NCBI RefSeq assembly: GCF_022631375.1
Contig: NZ_JALBGC010000004.1
Location: 62,001-126,000 of the forward strand
Direction of reading: 5' to 3'
DNA length: 64,000 nt
DNA from: Hymenobacter cyanobacteriorum
GTDB taxonomy: Bacteria; Bacteroidota; Bacteroidia; Cytophagales; Hymenobacteraceae
Positions 25,662-33,369 of this stretch are shown piece after piece (position 1 is the stretch's first letter; each line of letters starts with the position of its first letter). The translations under genes and the position numbers were made by a program. Below the pieces are notes generated by a model that saw only the letters and a program-made list of their open reading frames with translations, made no database searches and was not told the DNA's origin.

Positions 25662-27279
25662 AGGGCAGGGTGATGGTGACGGTGGTGCCCGCGCCCAGCT
25701 CGCTGCGCAGGGCCACGGTGCCGCCCAGCAGTTCCACGTAGCGGGCCACAATGTAGAGGCCCAGGCCGGTGCCGGGCAGGTTGGCGGCGTTGCGGGCCCG
25801 AAAAAACCGCTGAAACAGCCGTTCCTGGTCGTCGGGCGCAATGCCGATGCCCTGGTCCTGCACCGTGAGGCGCAGCCACTGGTCTTCGAGGGTGGCGCGC
25901 ACGGCCACGGTGGTGTTTTCGGCCGAGTATTTCAGGGCGTTGGAGAGCAGGTTGGCCAGCACTTTGCGCAGCAGCGAGGCATCCTGCCACAGCGGCGGCA
26001 GGCCGGGGGCCAGGGCCAGCTCGATGCGCTGGCCGGGCTTGCGCAGGCCGGTTACTTCGGCCACGGCTTCGTGCACCAGCGGGGCCAGGGCCAGCTCGGC
26101 GCGGTTCAGGGGCAGGCGGCCATCCTCCAGCCGGCCCACTGATAAAAACTCCTCCAGAATGTCGGTCAGGTGCTTCACCGAGGTGCGGATGCGGTTGAGG
26201 TGGCGCTGGCGTTGGGCCTGCTGCTCGGTTTCGGTGTACTTCTCCAGCAGCATCACCGAGGTGAGCACGGCCGTGAGCGGCGTCCGAAACTCGTGCGAGG
26301 CCATGCTCACGAAGCGCGTTTTGAGCTCGCCCAGCTCCTGCTCGGCGGCCAGGGCCTGGCTCAATTCGCGGGTGCGCTGCTCCAGCTGGTTCAGGGTGGC
26401 TCCCAGGGCCTGGGTGCGGTCGGCCACTTTCTGCTCCAGCTCGGCATTGAGCTGGGCCACGCGCCGGTGCTGGGCATGCAGCTCCTGCTCGGCCTCTTTT
26501 TTGGCGGTGATGTCGATGATGTAGGCCACCACGAACAGCTCCCCGTCCAGCTGGAAATAGCTCAGGCTCACTTCCACGGGAAATTCCGAGCCGTCGTGGC
26601 GGCGGGCCAGCAGGTCGCGGTTGTGGCCCATGGCCCGCATGGCGGGCCGGGCGTGAAAGGATTCGCGCAGCTGCTCGTGGTAGCGGCCGATGGCCGCCGG
26701 CACCAGTGCTTCGATGCGCTGGTGCAGTAAGGTGTTATCCGGATAGCCGAACAGCTGCCGGGCCTTGTCGTTGGCCAGCACAATGTCGCCGGCCCGGTTG
26801 CACATCACAATGCCGATGGTGGCGTGGCTCACCACGGCCTCGAAGCGGCCCATGCTCTCGGCCAGGCGGTGCTCGGCCACGTGCAGCGGCGTGGTATCGG
26901 TGAGGTGCACCACGAAATAGGCTTGCTCTTCCACCCACAGGCAGGTCAGCTCGACGTGAGCCCAGAAGGTGTCGCCCGACTGCCGGCGCAGCTCCATTTC
27001 GACCGCGTAGTAGCCGTCGCGCAGCACCCGCTCGCGCAGCTCGTCCCATTCGGCCGGCGTGAGGTGGCGGGCGCGCAGGGTGCGGGCGGGGTCATCGTAC
27101 AGCGCCTGGGCCGAGGAGTAGCCCAGCAGCTGGTAGCCGGCCGTGTTCACGTGCGTAAACCAGCCCTGCCCGACGTGGTACAGGCCCATAAACTCCTTGC
27201 TCTTCTCAAAGAGAATGTCGGTGAGCGGGTTGCGGTACCGGTTGGCGGGCATGGGCGGCTGCCGGCTTTTGCCAGACAT
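25639..27279 (-). CDS. PAS-PAS sensor histidine kinase (FixL-like second PAS)
   Basis: 546 residues from MSGKSRQPPM (MPANRY at 27252 is an alternative); no membrane segment, so soluble. PAS1 is at about 15-128, PAS2 at 140-258 and a coiled coil at 262-315. HisKA carries H329 in SMASHEFRTPL, and the HATPase carries NLLSNALKYS, DQGIGIAPDDQ and GTGLGLYIVARY. In PAS2, His201 (GRYHEQL) and Arg221 are 20 residues apart, the spacing of the FixL heme-ligand His and distal Arg, followed by RRHDGSEFPVEVSLS as in FixL. This permits but does not prove heme/O2 sensing, since many PAS domains share the pattern. It forms an operon with the receiver-Crp regulator. Confidence 0.88.
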   Translation of the reverse strand: MSGKSRQPPMPANRYRNPLTDILFEKSKEFMGLYHVGQGWFTHVNTAGYQLLGYSSAQALYDDPARTLRARHLTPAEWDELRERVLRDGYYAVEMELRRQSGDTFWAHVELTCLWVEEQAYFVVHLTDTTPLHVAEHRLAESMGRFEAVVSHATIGIVMCNRAGDIVLANDKARQLFGYPDNTLLHQRIEALVPAAIGRYHEQLRESFHARPAMRAMGHNRDLLARRHDGSEFPVEVSLSYFQLDGELFVVAYIIDITAKKEAEQELHAQHRRVAQLNAELEQKVADRTQALGATLNQLEQRTRELSQALAAEQELGELKTRFVSMASHEFRTPLTAVLTSVMLLEKYTETEQQAQRQRHLNRIRTSVKHLTDILEEFLSVGRLEDGRLPLNRAELALAPLVHEAVAEVTGLRKPGQRIELALAPGLPPLWQDASLLRKVLANLLSNALKYSAENTTVAVRATLEDQWLRLTVQDQGIGIAPDDQERLFQRFFRARNAANLPGTGLGLYIVARYVELLGGTVALRSELGAGTTVTITLPYEKHSAD

Positions 27280-27447
27280 TGGCACAATAACAGAAAATAT
27301 TGTAAAACATCAATATTGTTTAACTGTTTGCACCCGCGCGCCACCAGCGCAAGCAGTGCGCTTGCCAGGCTAACCAATGGTTTATTAGCCAGTTGGCTTT
27401 TGCAGCGCCGCAGGATAATAAATGCCGCTCCGGCAACTCCCAAAAAC

Positions 27448-27675
27448 CTAGAAGGAACCCGCGTAGGGGCCCAGCGCATCGGCGTTGCGCGCCAGGCCGG
27501 CGGTTTCGGTCAGCGCGTCGTCCGGCAGCTCCTCTTCGAGCATCGGCGCCAGCGTGTCGGAGGGCCAGGGCGTTGGCTTCGTAGCATTCAGCTGGGCATC
27601 TCCCCAGGCGCGCGGCACCCCGGCTGGCAGCAAGGATTCGGCCGCGCCGAGCGCCTCAGAACCTCGTCCACTCAT
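27448..27675 (-). CDS. Small acidic protein translationally coupled to Usp
   Basis: 75 residues whose ATG (27675) overlaps the Usp stop as ATGA, a classic sign of translational coupling. The sequence begins MSGRGSEALGAAESLLPAG, is rich in Ala, Leu, Glu and Asp with an acidic stretch LEEELPDDALTETAG, and has no membrane segment or Cys. I do not recognise the family. It lies between the Usp and the sensor kinase gene, all on the minus strand, so a BON-Usp-small protein-kinase-regulator transcript is possible. Confidence 0.5.
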   Translation of the reverse strand: MSGRGSEALGAAESLLPAGVPRAWGDAQLNATKPTPWPSDTLAPMLEEELPDDALTETAGLARNADALGPYAGSF

Positions 27676-28499
27676 GCGTCGGCCGGCAGCACCAGCACCG
27701 GAATGGAGCTTTCCTGAATGAGCCGGGCCGTGGTGCTCTCCTGAAACAGGCTGCCCATGAAGCTGCGGTGCCGGGCCACCACCACCAGCATATCGGCCGC
27801 CAGCTGGGCCGCTTCGGCCAGAATGCCGTCCACCACGCGCGGGTGGTAGCGCTCGTGCAGGTGCAGCGGGGCGTCGCGGGTGTCTGCCACGAAGTCGTTT
27901 TGGGTGATGGTTTCGAGCAGGGCGCCGGCCGTGGGCCGGGCGTGCTCGTCGTCGGTCACGTGCACGGCCTCCAGCGTGCCGCCGAAGTCGCGCAGCAGGC
28001 GGTACACGGCGCCGTGCTGCGGGCCGAGCTCGAACGGCTCGCCATCGACGGCCAGCAGCAGACGACGGGGCGGAAACTGGTCCCAGCCCGCGGCCGGCAC
28101 CACCAGCAGCGGGCAGGCCACGCGGCGCAGCAGGCCCAGGGCCGTGCGGGCCACCAGGTCGGGCGGCGCGTTCTCGAAACCGGGCTGCCCCAGCACCACC
28201 AACCGCAGGTCGCGCTCGCGCAGCACCTCGCGCACCGCTTCCGAGAGCGGCTCATCGGCCATGTCGACTTCGGTGGGCACGGACTGGGCCGAGGCCAGCT
28301 TCTCCAGTTCGTAAAACGTTTTTTGCCGGCCCGTCCAGGTCTGGTAATCGCCAAACTCTTCAGGCGCCAGCAAGGGGTCGTGCTGCGCGTTCAGCAGGAG
28401 CAGGTGCGCCTTCAGGGGCACGGGCAGCCCGGCGGCGTAGGAAAGGGCCCGGTTCGAAACGGCGAAAAAATCGGTGAGGACGGCGATGCAGGACGACAT
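27672..28499 (-). CDS. Universal stress protein, tandem two-domain
   Basis: 275 residues, starting MSSCIAVLTDFFAVSNRALS. The first half contains LVVLGQPGFENAPPDLVARTALGLLRRVACPLLVVP; the second starts LLLAVDGEPFELGPQ and ends with FMGSLFQESTTARLIQESSIPVLVLPADA, in which the HRS motif of its paralogs is QES. It resembles the Usp at 10587 most (same GEPF and ESPVP/ESSIP endings), consistent with duplication of a BON-Usp unit. It follows the BON gene by 34 bp, and its stop overlaps the start of the small acidic protein gene by 4 bp. Confidence 0.88.
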   Translation of the reverse strand: MSSCIAVLTDFFAVSNRALSYAAGLPVPLKAHLLLLNAQHDPLLAPEEFGDYQTWTGRQKTFYELEKLASAQSVPTEVDMADEPLSEAVREVLRERDLRLVVLGQPGFENAPPDLVARTALGLLRRVACPLLVVPAAGWDQFPPRRLLLAVDGEPFELGPQHGAVYRLLRDFGGTLEAVHVTDDEHARPTAGALLETITQNDFVADTRDAPLHLHERYHPRVVDGILAEAAQLAADMLVVVARHRSFMGSLFQESTTARLIQESSIPVLVLPADA

Positions 28500-28533
28500 G
28501 ATGAGAGGAGAAAAAGGGGGTGAAAACCAGTGG

Positions 28534-29991
28534 TTAAGCGTGCGCCGGCGAGTGCACTTTCAGCTCGTTGTTCACGAAGCGGGCCCCGGCCTCGTAGGCC
28601 TCGAAGCCGGCCTGCTCGCGGTCGAACCAGGTATCGACGGTGCCGGTGAGCAGGGCCACGCCGTTTTCCACGGCCACGTGCACATCCTGGTGGTAGAGGC
28701 TGGCCGACCAGAAATGCCGCCGCCGGATGCGCTCGGCCAGGGCGTAGTCGGGGTCGGGCAGCAGGGTGGGGCGCAGGCCCCAGGCGGGCGGGCCGTAGGG
28801 GCGCACGCCGGTGGCGCAGGTGCTGCCGGTGGCCTCCAGGCGGTTCACCACCTCGGCCACGCCGCCGATGCCGGCGGCCACGTCGGCGGCGTGCTCCTGC
28901 TCGAAGTGGTTGCCCACGCGCCCATCGAGGTACACTTTGCCGTTGCGCACCAGCACCATAAAGTCGAAGTCGCCCACGTAGGGGTCGCGGGCCAGCGCGT
29001 CGCGGATGTTCTGCCGGATAATCGAGTCGGGCTCGTCGTGCGGCGGGCGCACTTTCAGGCGGTTCTGCACGTCCCACACGCCCACCACGTGGCGGGCGTC
29101 CTGCTCGGCATCGAGGCGGGCGCGCAGGTTACTCACCGTGCCGGTGAGCGTGACGTAGCCGTGGTACACGCGCACGCCCGGCTCGGCGGGGCGCACGCGC
29201 GGGTCGTGGCGGAAGGTGTCGCGCACGGCCTGGGCAATGTCCGCATCGGCGCGCGGGGCAAACTTGTCGCGCCGCAAATCGCCCACCACGGCCCAGTGGG
29301 CCACAAACAAATCCTGCGCCTGCACCTGCCGGGCCCCGGCCTGGTAGGCCACGCTGATGATGTGCTCCTTCTCGGCCCCCGAGCCCACCGTGCCCGCGAG
29401 GTGTACCACCTTGTCCGTGGTCTGCACTTCCACCAACGCGCTGTTCACCCGAATATCCCAGTCGAGAATTTCGCGGATTTCCGTGGAGATTTCCTCGTCG
29501 GAATTCATGATTTCGCCGCCGCGCACTTTCAGGTTGTCGCCCTCGATGCGGCGCACGCCCCGCACCCCGCGCAGCACACGCAGCACCAGCTGCTTTTCCA
29601 GCCAGGTTTGCAGCACGCCGCTCACCGTCACGATTCCGTCGGCCACGAGGCAGGTGATGTTGTAGTCGCCGGTGGCGGGGTCGTGGGCCAGGGCGCGCTC
29701 CACGTCGCGGCGCAGGTCGGCATCGGGCAGCTCCGGCGTGCGGATTTCCAGCTCGTTCACCACGCTGCGCACCCCGCGCACGGCCAGGGCAATTTCCTCG
29801 GCGCGCTGCCGCGAGAGCAGGCTGTCGGTGAAGCCGGTCAGCGCCACGATGCCGTTCTGAGTTGCCACGTCGATGAGGTGCGCCGAAACCCCGCGGCTGC
29901 TCAAAAACAGCGTTTCGATGGCCGCCGAAATGTCGGCATCGGCTACTTTTTCCTGCACCACGGGCTGGCTGAGTTGTTCAATGGTTTCCAT
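28534..29991 (-). CDS. Six-BON-domain protein, second copy
   Basis: 485 residues from METIEQLSQPVVQEK; the frame extends upstream but only with non-protein-like sequence through the operators. Six BON domains occur in order, beginning near residues 18, 92, 167, 246, 322 and 410, each with the VxLTGTV strand (for example GIVALTGFTDS, KVVHLAGTVGS, GYVTLTGTVSN). It is clearly paralogous to the protein at 9063, with similar order and junctions, but diverged. No signal peptide is present, so it is probably cytoplasmic. The gene is followed by a Usp and faces the bestrophin-like gene across a 294-bp region holding operator pairs P6 and P7. Confidence 0.85.
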   Translation of the reverse strand: METIEQLSQPVVQEKVADADISAAIETLFLSSRGVSAHLIDVATQNGIVALTGFTDSLLSRQRAEEIALAVRGVRSVVNELEIRTPELPDADLRRDVERALAHDPATGDYNITCLVADGIVTVSGVLQTWLEKQLVLRVLRGVRGVRRIEGDNLKVRGGEIMNSDEEISTEIREILDWDIRVNSALVEVQTTDKVVHLAGTVGSGAEKEHIISVAYQAGARQVQAQDLFVAHWAVVGDLRRDKFAPRADADIAQAVRDTFRHDPRVRPAEPGVRVYHGYVTLTGTVSNLRARLDAEQDARHVVGVWDVQNRLKVRPPHDEPDSIIRQNIRDALARDPYVGDFDFMVLVRNGKVYLDGRVGNHFEQEHAADVAAGIGGVAEVVNRLEATGSTCATGVRPYGPPAWGLRPTLLPDPDYALAERIRRRHFWSASLYHQDVHVAVENGVALLTGTVDTWFDREQAGFEAYEAGARFVNNELKVHSPAHA

Positions 29992-30102
29992 GAGCTGAAG
30001 CGGATTAGAGAAGCGAAAAGCCAGGCGGCGCGGGCCGGAGCAGAGGCCCGGCCGGGAGCGGCAGCTACTGCGCAAATTTCGGCCGTGGCCAGGGGCAAGG
30101 CA

Positions 30103-30138
30103 TTGAATACAATCAGCTTGCCGCTTGATTTTAATCAT
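30103..30138. promoter_or_regulatory. Paired 22-bp-spaced operator P6 (leftward BON-Usp operon)
   Basis: TTGAATACAATCAG at 30103 and TTGATTTTAATCAT at 30125 start 22 bp apart. The second is one base from the E. coli FNR consensus TTGAT-N4-ATCAA. The proximal dyad is centred about 118 bp before the BON start codon (29991). Confidence 0.75.
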
Positions 30139-30192
30139 GTAGGCCGGCCGGCGCAAGCCAAAAGCGGCCCCGGCAACCCGAGTGCCAGGCCT

Positions 30193-30228
30193 ATGATAAT
30201 GAACAGCCGGCGCCCTGATTCTCATCAG
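30193..30228. promoter_or_regulatory. Paired 22-bp-spaced operator P7 (rightward bestrophin-like gene)
   Basis: ATGATAATGAACAG at 30193 and CTGATTCTCATCAG at 30215 start 22 bp apart; the second is a perfect consensus dyad. It is centred about 64 bp before the start codon at 30286, nearly the same distance as P1 to the MBL gene. Confidence 0.75.
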
Positions 30229-30285
30229 GCAAATGCCCGCACCGCGCGCGGATATTCACCCCGTGAAGCACCTGCCGAAAAACCC

Positions 30286-31170
30286 ATGATGCCGTTCGCC
30301 GACCGACTGGATTTGCCGGGCCCACCCGCCGGCACGCTGCTGGGGAGTGCGCCGTTTGGCGATTTAAGCCGGGAAATGATGAGAGAATATTCGCTGCTGT
30401 ACCGCACCGATTCGCGCCTGCTGGTGCTGCTGCTGTTTGGCCTGTTGCTGCTCTTCACCTGGGCCGGGCTGTGGGAAGGCCGCCGCCGCCGGCCCTACGC
30501 CGCCGGCACCACCGAGCAGTCGGTGGCCGTGGCCTCGCTGCTGGCCTTGCAGGGCCTGCTGCTAGCCTTCTCGTTTTCGATGGCCAGCGACCGGTTTCAG
30601 GCCCGGCGCGATGCGCTGGTGGCGCTGGCCGCCAGCTTTCGCACCACCGTGCTGCGGGCCAACCTCTACCCCGAGCCCGAGCGCAGCGGGTTTCGGCGCG
30701 AGCTGCGCCACTACCTGGAGGCGCGCATCGCCTTCGGAGAAGCGCCCTACGATTCGGTGATTATCCGGGCCACGCTGGTGCGGGCCGATACGGCTTTCGG
30801 GCAGGTGTGGCACCGCGTGGTGCGGCTATCGACGGACCCGCGCTGCGACATCGCCACCGACAAAATGGTGGATTCCCTGAACGAGATGACGGTAAATGCC
30901 ATCACGCGGCAGGCATCGCTGCGCGCCCACGTGCCCGATGCCATCGTGTATATGCTGTTCATTATTGCCCTCACCACGGCCTTTTTTTCGGGCTACGTGA
31001 GTGCCAACCGCGGCCGGTTCGACTGGATGGCCGTCATCACCTTTTACCTGATGGTGACGCTGGTGGCCTACATCACGCTGGAGCTCGACCGGCCCCGGCG
31101 CGGCATCATCAGGCCCACCGACGTGCAGGAAATCCTGGTCGACCAGTTGCGGTTGTTTCCGCCGCATTAA
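30286..31170 (+). CDS. Bestrophin-like membrane protein (DUF4239 type)
   Basis: 294 residues from MMPFADRLDLPGPP; a start at 30376 (MMREYSLLYR) is possible, but 30286 suits the operator distance. Four membrane segments are visible: LLVLLLFGLLLLFTWAGLW, VASLLALQGLLLAFSFSMA, AIVYMLFIIALTTAFFSGY and WMAVITFYLMVTLVAYITL. A long soluble loop of about 120 residues separates the second and third. The FSFSMASDRFQARRD after helix 2 and ELDRPRRGII at the end are typical of DUF4239 proteins, which resemble bestrophin anion channels. Its stop codon shares TTAA with that of the convergent antiporter. Operator pair P7 suggests membership of the stress regulon. Confidence 0.8.
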   Translation: MMPFADRLDLPGPPAGTLLGSAPFGDLSREMMREYSLLYRTDSRLLVLLLFGLLLLFTWAGLWEGRRRRPYAAGTTEQSVAVASLLALQGLLLAFSFSMASDRFQARRDALVALAASFRTTVLRANLYPEPERSGFRRELRHYLEARIAFGEAPYDSVIIRATLVRADTAFGQVWHRVVRLSTDPRCDIATDKMVDSLNEMTVNAITRQASLRAHVPDAIVYMLFIIALTTAFFSGYVSANRGRFDWMAVITFYLMVTLVAYITLELDRPRRGIIRPTDVQEILVDQLRLFPPH

Positions 31171-33188
31171 GCGGCCTCCACCGCCTGCATTTCGTGGATG
31201 AGCTGCTCCACTTTATCTGGCTTGCCGAAGACGTAGAGCAGGTCGTGCAGCTGGATGGGCGTTTCGGTGGTGATGGATTCCAACATCTGGCCGTCGCGGC
31301 AAATGCCCATCAGGCACAGGCCGAAGCGCCGCCGCAACTCGATTTCCGAGAGGTGCTCGCCGCCCAGGCAGGTCTGCGGGTCGGTTTCGATGGGCACGGT
31401 GGCCAGCTCGGCCCCGGTCAGCCGCACGTGGATGCCCGACCAGGCGGCTTTGGTGATGGAGTGGGGCCGCAGCATGGCGTGGCTGCCGTGCCGCAACTCG
31501 CCGATGACCTTTTCGATGTCGGGCAGCGGCACCAGGAAGCGGGCCAGCACGTGGGCCAGCACCTCCATCGAGGTTTCCTGCTCCTGGGCAATTACCTCGG
31601 TGGCGCCCACGTGGTAGAGGTTTTTGCGCTCGTACACGTAGAGGCTGCGCACCAGCACGCACCCCACGGGGTTGAGCCGCCGGATGGCCGCCACGGCCCG
31701 CAGCGAGGCCGCCGGGTCGGAAATGGCCACCACCACCACCCGGGCCCGGGGCACCCCGAGGTGCTCCAGCACGTGCTCGTGGGTTACGTCGCCGTACAGG
31801 ATGCGCTCGCCGTGCTTCAGGCCTCGGTGCACCTTGTCGGCGTCGGCTTCGAGGATGATGTAGGGCAGGTGGGCAAACTTGGCGGCGCGGGCCAGGTTGC
31901 GCCCGTTCAGTCCAAAGCCTACGATGACGAGGTGGCCGGTGAGGGGCGGCTCGCCGGCCGCGGCGGCCGGCAGGAGGGGCGCGGGGTCCAGGTGCAGGTG
32001 CCGCTCCAGCTCGAGGGGCCAGGGCAGGCGCATCACCCAGGCCACCACGGGGCGGGCCAGGGCCATCACGCCGGGCGTGCAGCACATGGTGAGCACCGAA
32101 ATGGCCAGGAAAATTTGGTAGCTGTCGGGCTTGATGAGGCCGGCCCGCAGGCCCGCCCGCGAGAGCACGAAGGCAAACTCGCCCACCTGCGCCAGCGCCA
32201 TGCCCGTGAACAGCACCTCGCCCACCGGGGCGCGCAAAAAGGCCGTGGCCACCGGCGTCAGCAGCATTTTCAGCAGAATAACCCCGATGGTGAGCAGCAC
32301 GATTTCGACCGGGTGGGCCAGCAGCACGTGCACATCGAACAGCATGCCGATGGACACGAAAAAGAAGCTGGCAAACACCTCCCGGAACGGCAGCACGCTG
32401 CTCACGGCCTCGTAGCTGTACTCCGATTCGGAGATGATGAGGCCCGCCAGAAACGCCCCCAGCGCCAGCGACAGCCCCGCCCGCTCGGTGAGCACGGCCA
32501 CGCCCAAACAGGTGCCGATGATGGTGAGCAGAAACAGCTCGCGGCTGCGGGTGCGGGCCACCGCCAGCAACACCTTCGGCATGAGGTAGCGCGCTCCCAG
32601 GCCCACCGCGGCCACCACGGCCAGGATTTTGACGACCATCAGGCCCATGGCCAGCAGGGGGCTGCCGCTGGCCTGCCCGCTCAGCAGCGGAATGAGCAGC
32701 ATCATGGGCACCACCGCCAAATCCTGAAACAGCAGGATGGCCAGCACAATCTGCCCGTGCACCGACTCCACTTCCATACGCTCCTGCATGAGCTTGAGCA
32801 CAATGGCCGTGCTGCTCAGCGACAGCAGAAACCCCCAGAACACCGACGAGCTGAACGAATTGCCGGCCGCCACGCCCAGCACCGCCACGGCGGCCACCGT
32901 GAGGCCCACCTGCAAAGTGCCGCCCAGAAAAACCGCCCGCCGGATGCGCCCCAGGTTCTGCACCGAAAATTCCAGCCCGATGGTGAACATGAGCATGATG
33001 ATGCCCATTTCGGCCACGTTGTCGACCTTGGCGGGCAGCTTCACCAGGCCCAGGGCGTAGGGCCCGGCCAGCATGCCCGTTACCAGAAACCCGATGATGG
33101 ACGGCAGCCGAATGCGGTTGAACAGCAAGGTAACGCCCACCGAGAGCAGCAGAATAACCAGTAAATCGTGGAGCAGGGAGTAGTTCAT
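31167..33188 (-). CDS. CPA2 cation:proton antiporter with TrkA-N and TrkA-C domains
   Basis: 673 residues from MNYSLLHDLLVILLLSVGVT. About twelve membrane segments fill residues 1-390 and include the family motifs FQDLAVVPMMLL and SLALGAFLAGLIISESEYS. A Rossmann TrkA-N domain with VIVGFGLNGRNLARAA starts near 415 and binds NAD(H). A TrkA-C domain follows near 580-673 (HVRLTGAELATVPIETD). This is a KefB/KefC/YbaL-like K+ or Na+/H+ exchanger of the inner membrane, usually gated by the cytoplasmic domains. No operator pair lies before it. Its stop overlaps the DUF4239 stop, so the two transcripts converge. Confidence 0.9.
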   Translation of the reverse strand: MNYSLLHDLLVILLLSVGVTLLFNRIRLPSIIGFLVTGMLAGPYALGLVKLPAKVDNVAEMGIIMLMFTIGLEFSVQNLGRIRRAVFLGGTLQVGLTVAAVAVLGVAAGNSFSSSVFWGFLLSLSSTAIVLKLMQERMEVESVHGQIVLAILLFQDLAVVPMMLLIPLLSGQASGSPLLAMGLMVVKILAVVAAVGLGARYLMPKVLLAVARTRSRELFLLTIIGTCLGVAVLTERAGLSLALGAFLAGLIISESEYSYEAVSSVLPFREVFASFFFVSIGMLFDVHVLLAHPVEIVLLTIGVILLKMLLTPVATAFLRAPVGEVLFTGMALAQVGEFAFVLSRAGLRAGLIKPDSYQIFLAISVLTMCCTPGVMALARPVVAWVMRLPWPLELERHLHLDPAPLLPAAAAGEPPLTGHLVIVGFGLNGRNLARAAKFAHLPYIILEADADKVHRGLKHGERILYGDVTHEHVLEHLGVPRARVVVVAISDPAASLRAVAAIRRLNPVGCVLVRSLYVYERKNLYHVGATEVIAQEQETSMEVLAHVLARFLVPLPDIEKVIGELRHGSHAMLRPHSITKAAWSGIHVRLTGAELATVPIETDPQTCLGGEHLSEIELRRRFGLCLMGICRDGQMLESITTETPIQLHDLLYVFGKPDKVEQLIHEMQAVEAA

Positions 33189-33369
33189 GGCGCGCAGCTG
33201 TAATGGGCGCGCCACCTGAAGAGTCGTACCCACGATTTTAGGAATCAGGCCATTGCCGGGCACTTGTCCCACCGATTTCTTTCCAAAACGGTCATCAATA
33301 GCCGGTAAAATTCTCACAGGCAAGCCGCGGTTAGGGTTCGCCACTTCCACCGTTGGTGCAAAGCGCGCG

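Noticed and set aside
27296..27317. AATATTG...CAATATT inverted repeat before the sensor kinase
   Set aside because: Short AT-rich arms without the CTGAT core; more likely just a promoter region.
30125..30138. Single classical FNR site (TTGAT-N4-ATCAA)
   Set aside because: It differs from the FNR consensus at only one base, but it is half of a 22-bp-spaced pair like seven others, and the local Crp-type regulator has no FeS Cys set; a paired element is the better description.
30471..33164. 897-codon plus-strand open frame opposite the antiporter
   Set aside because: His/Gln/Gly-rich shadow with no domain; the CPA2 protein on the minus strand has clear membrane and TrkA motifs.
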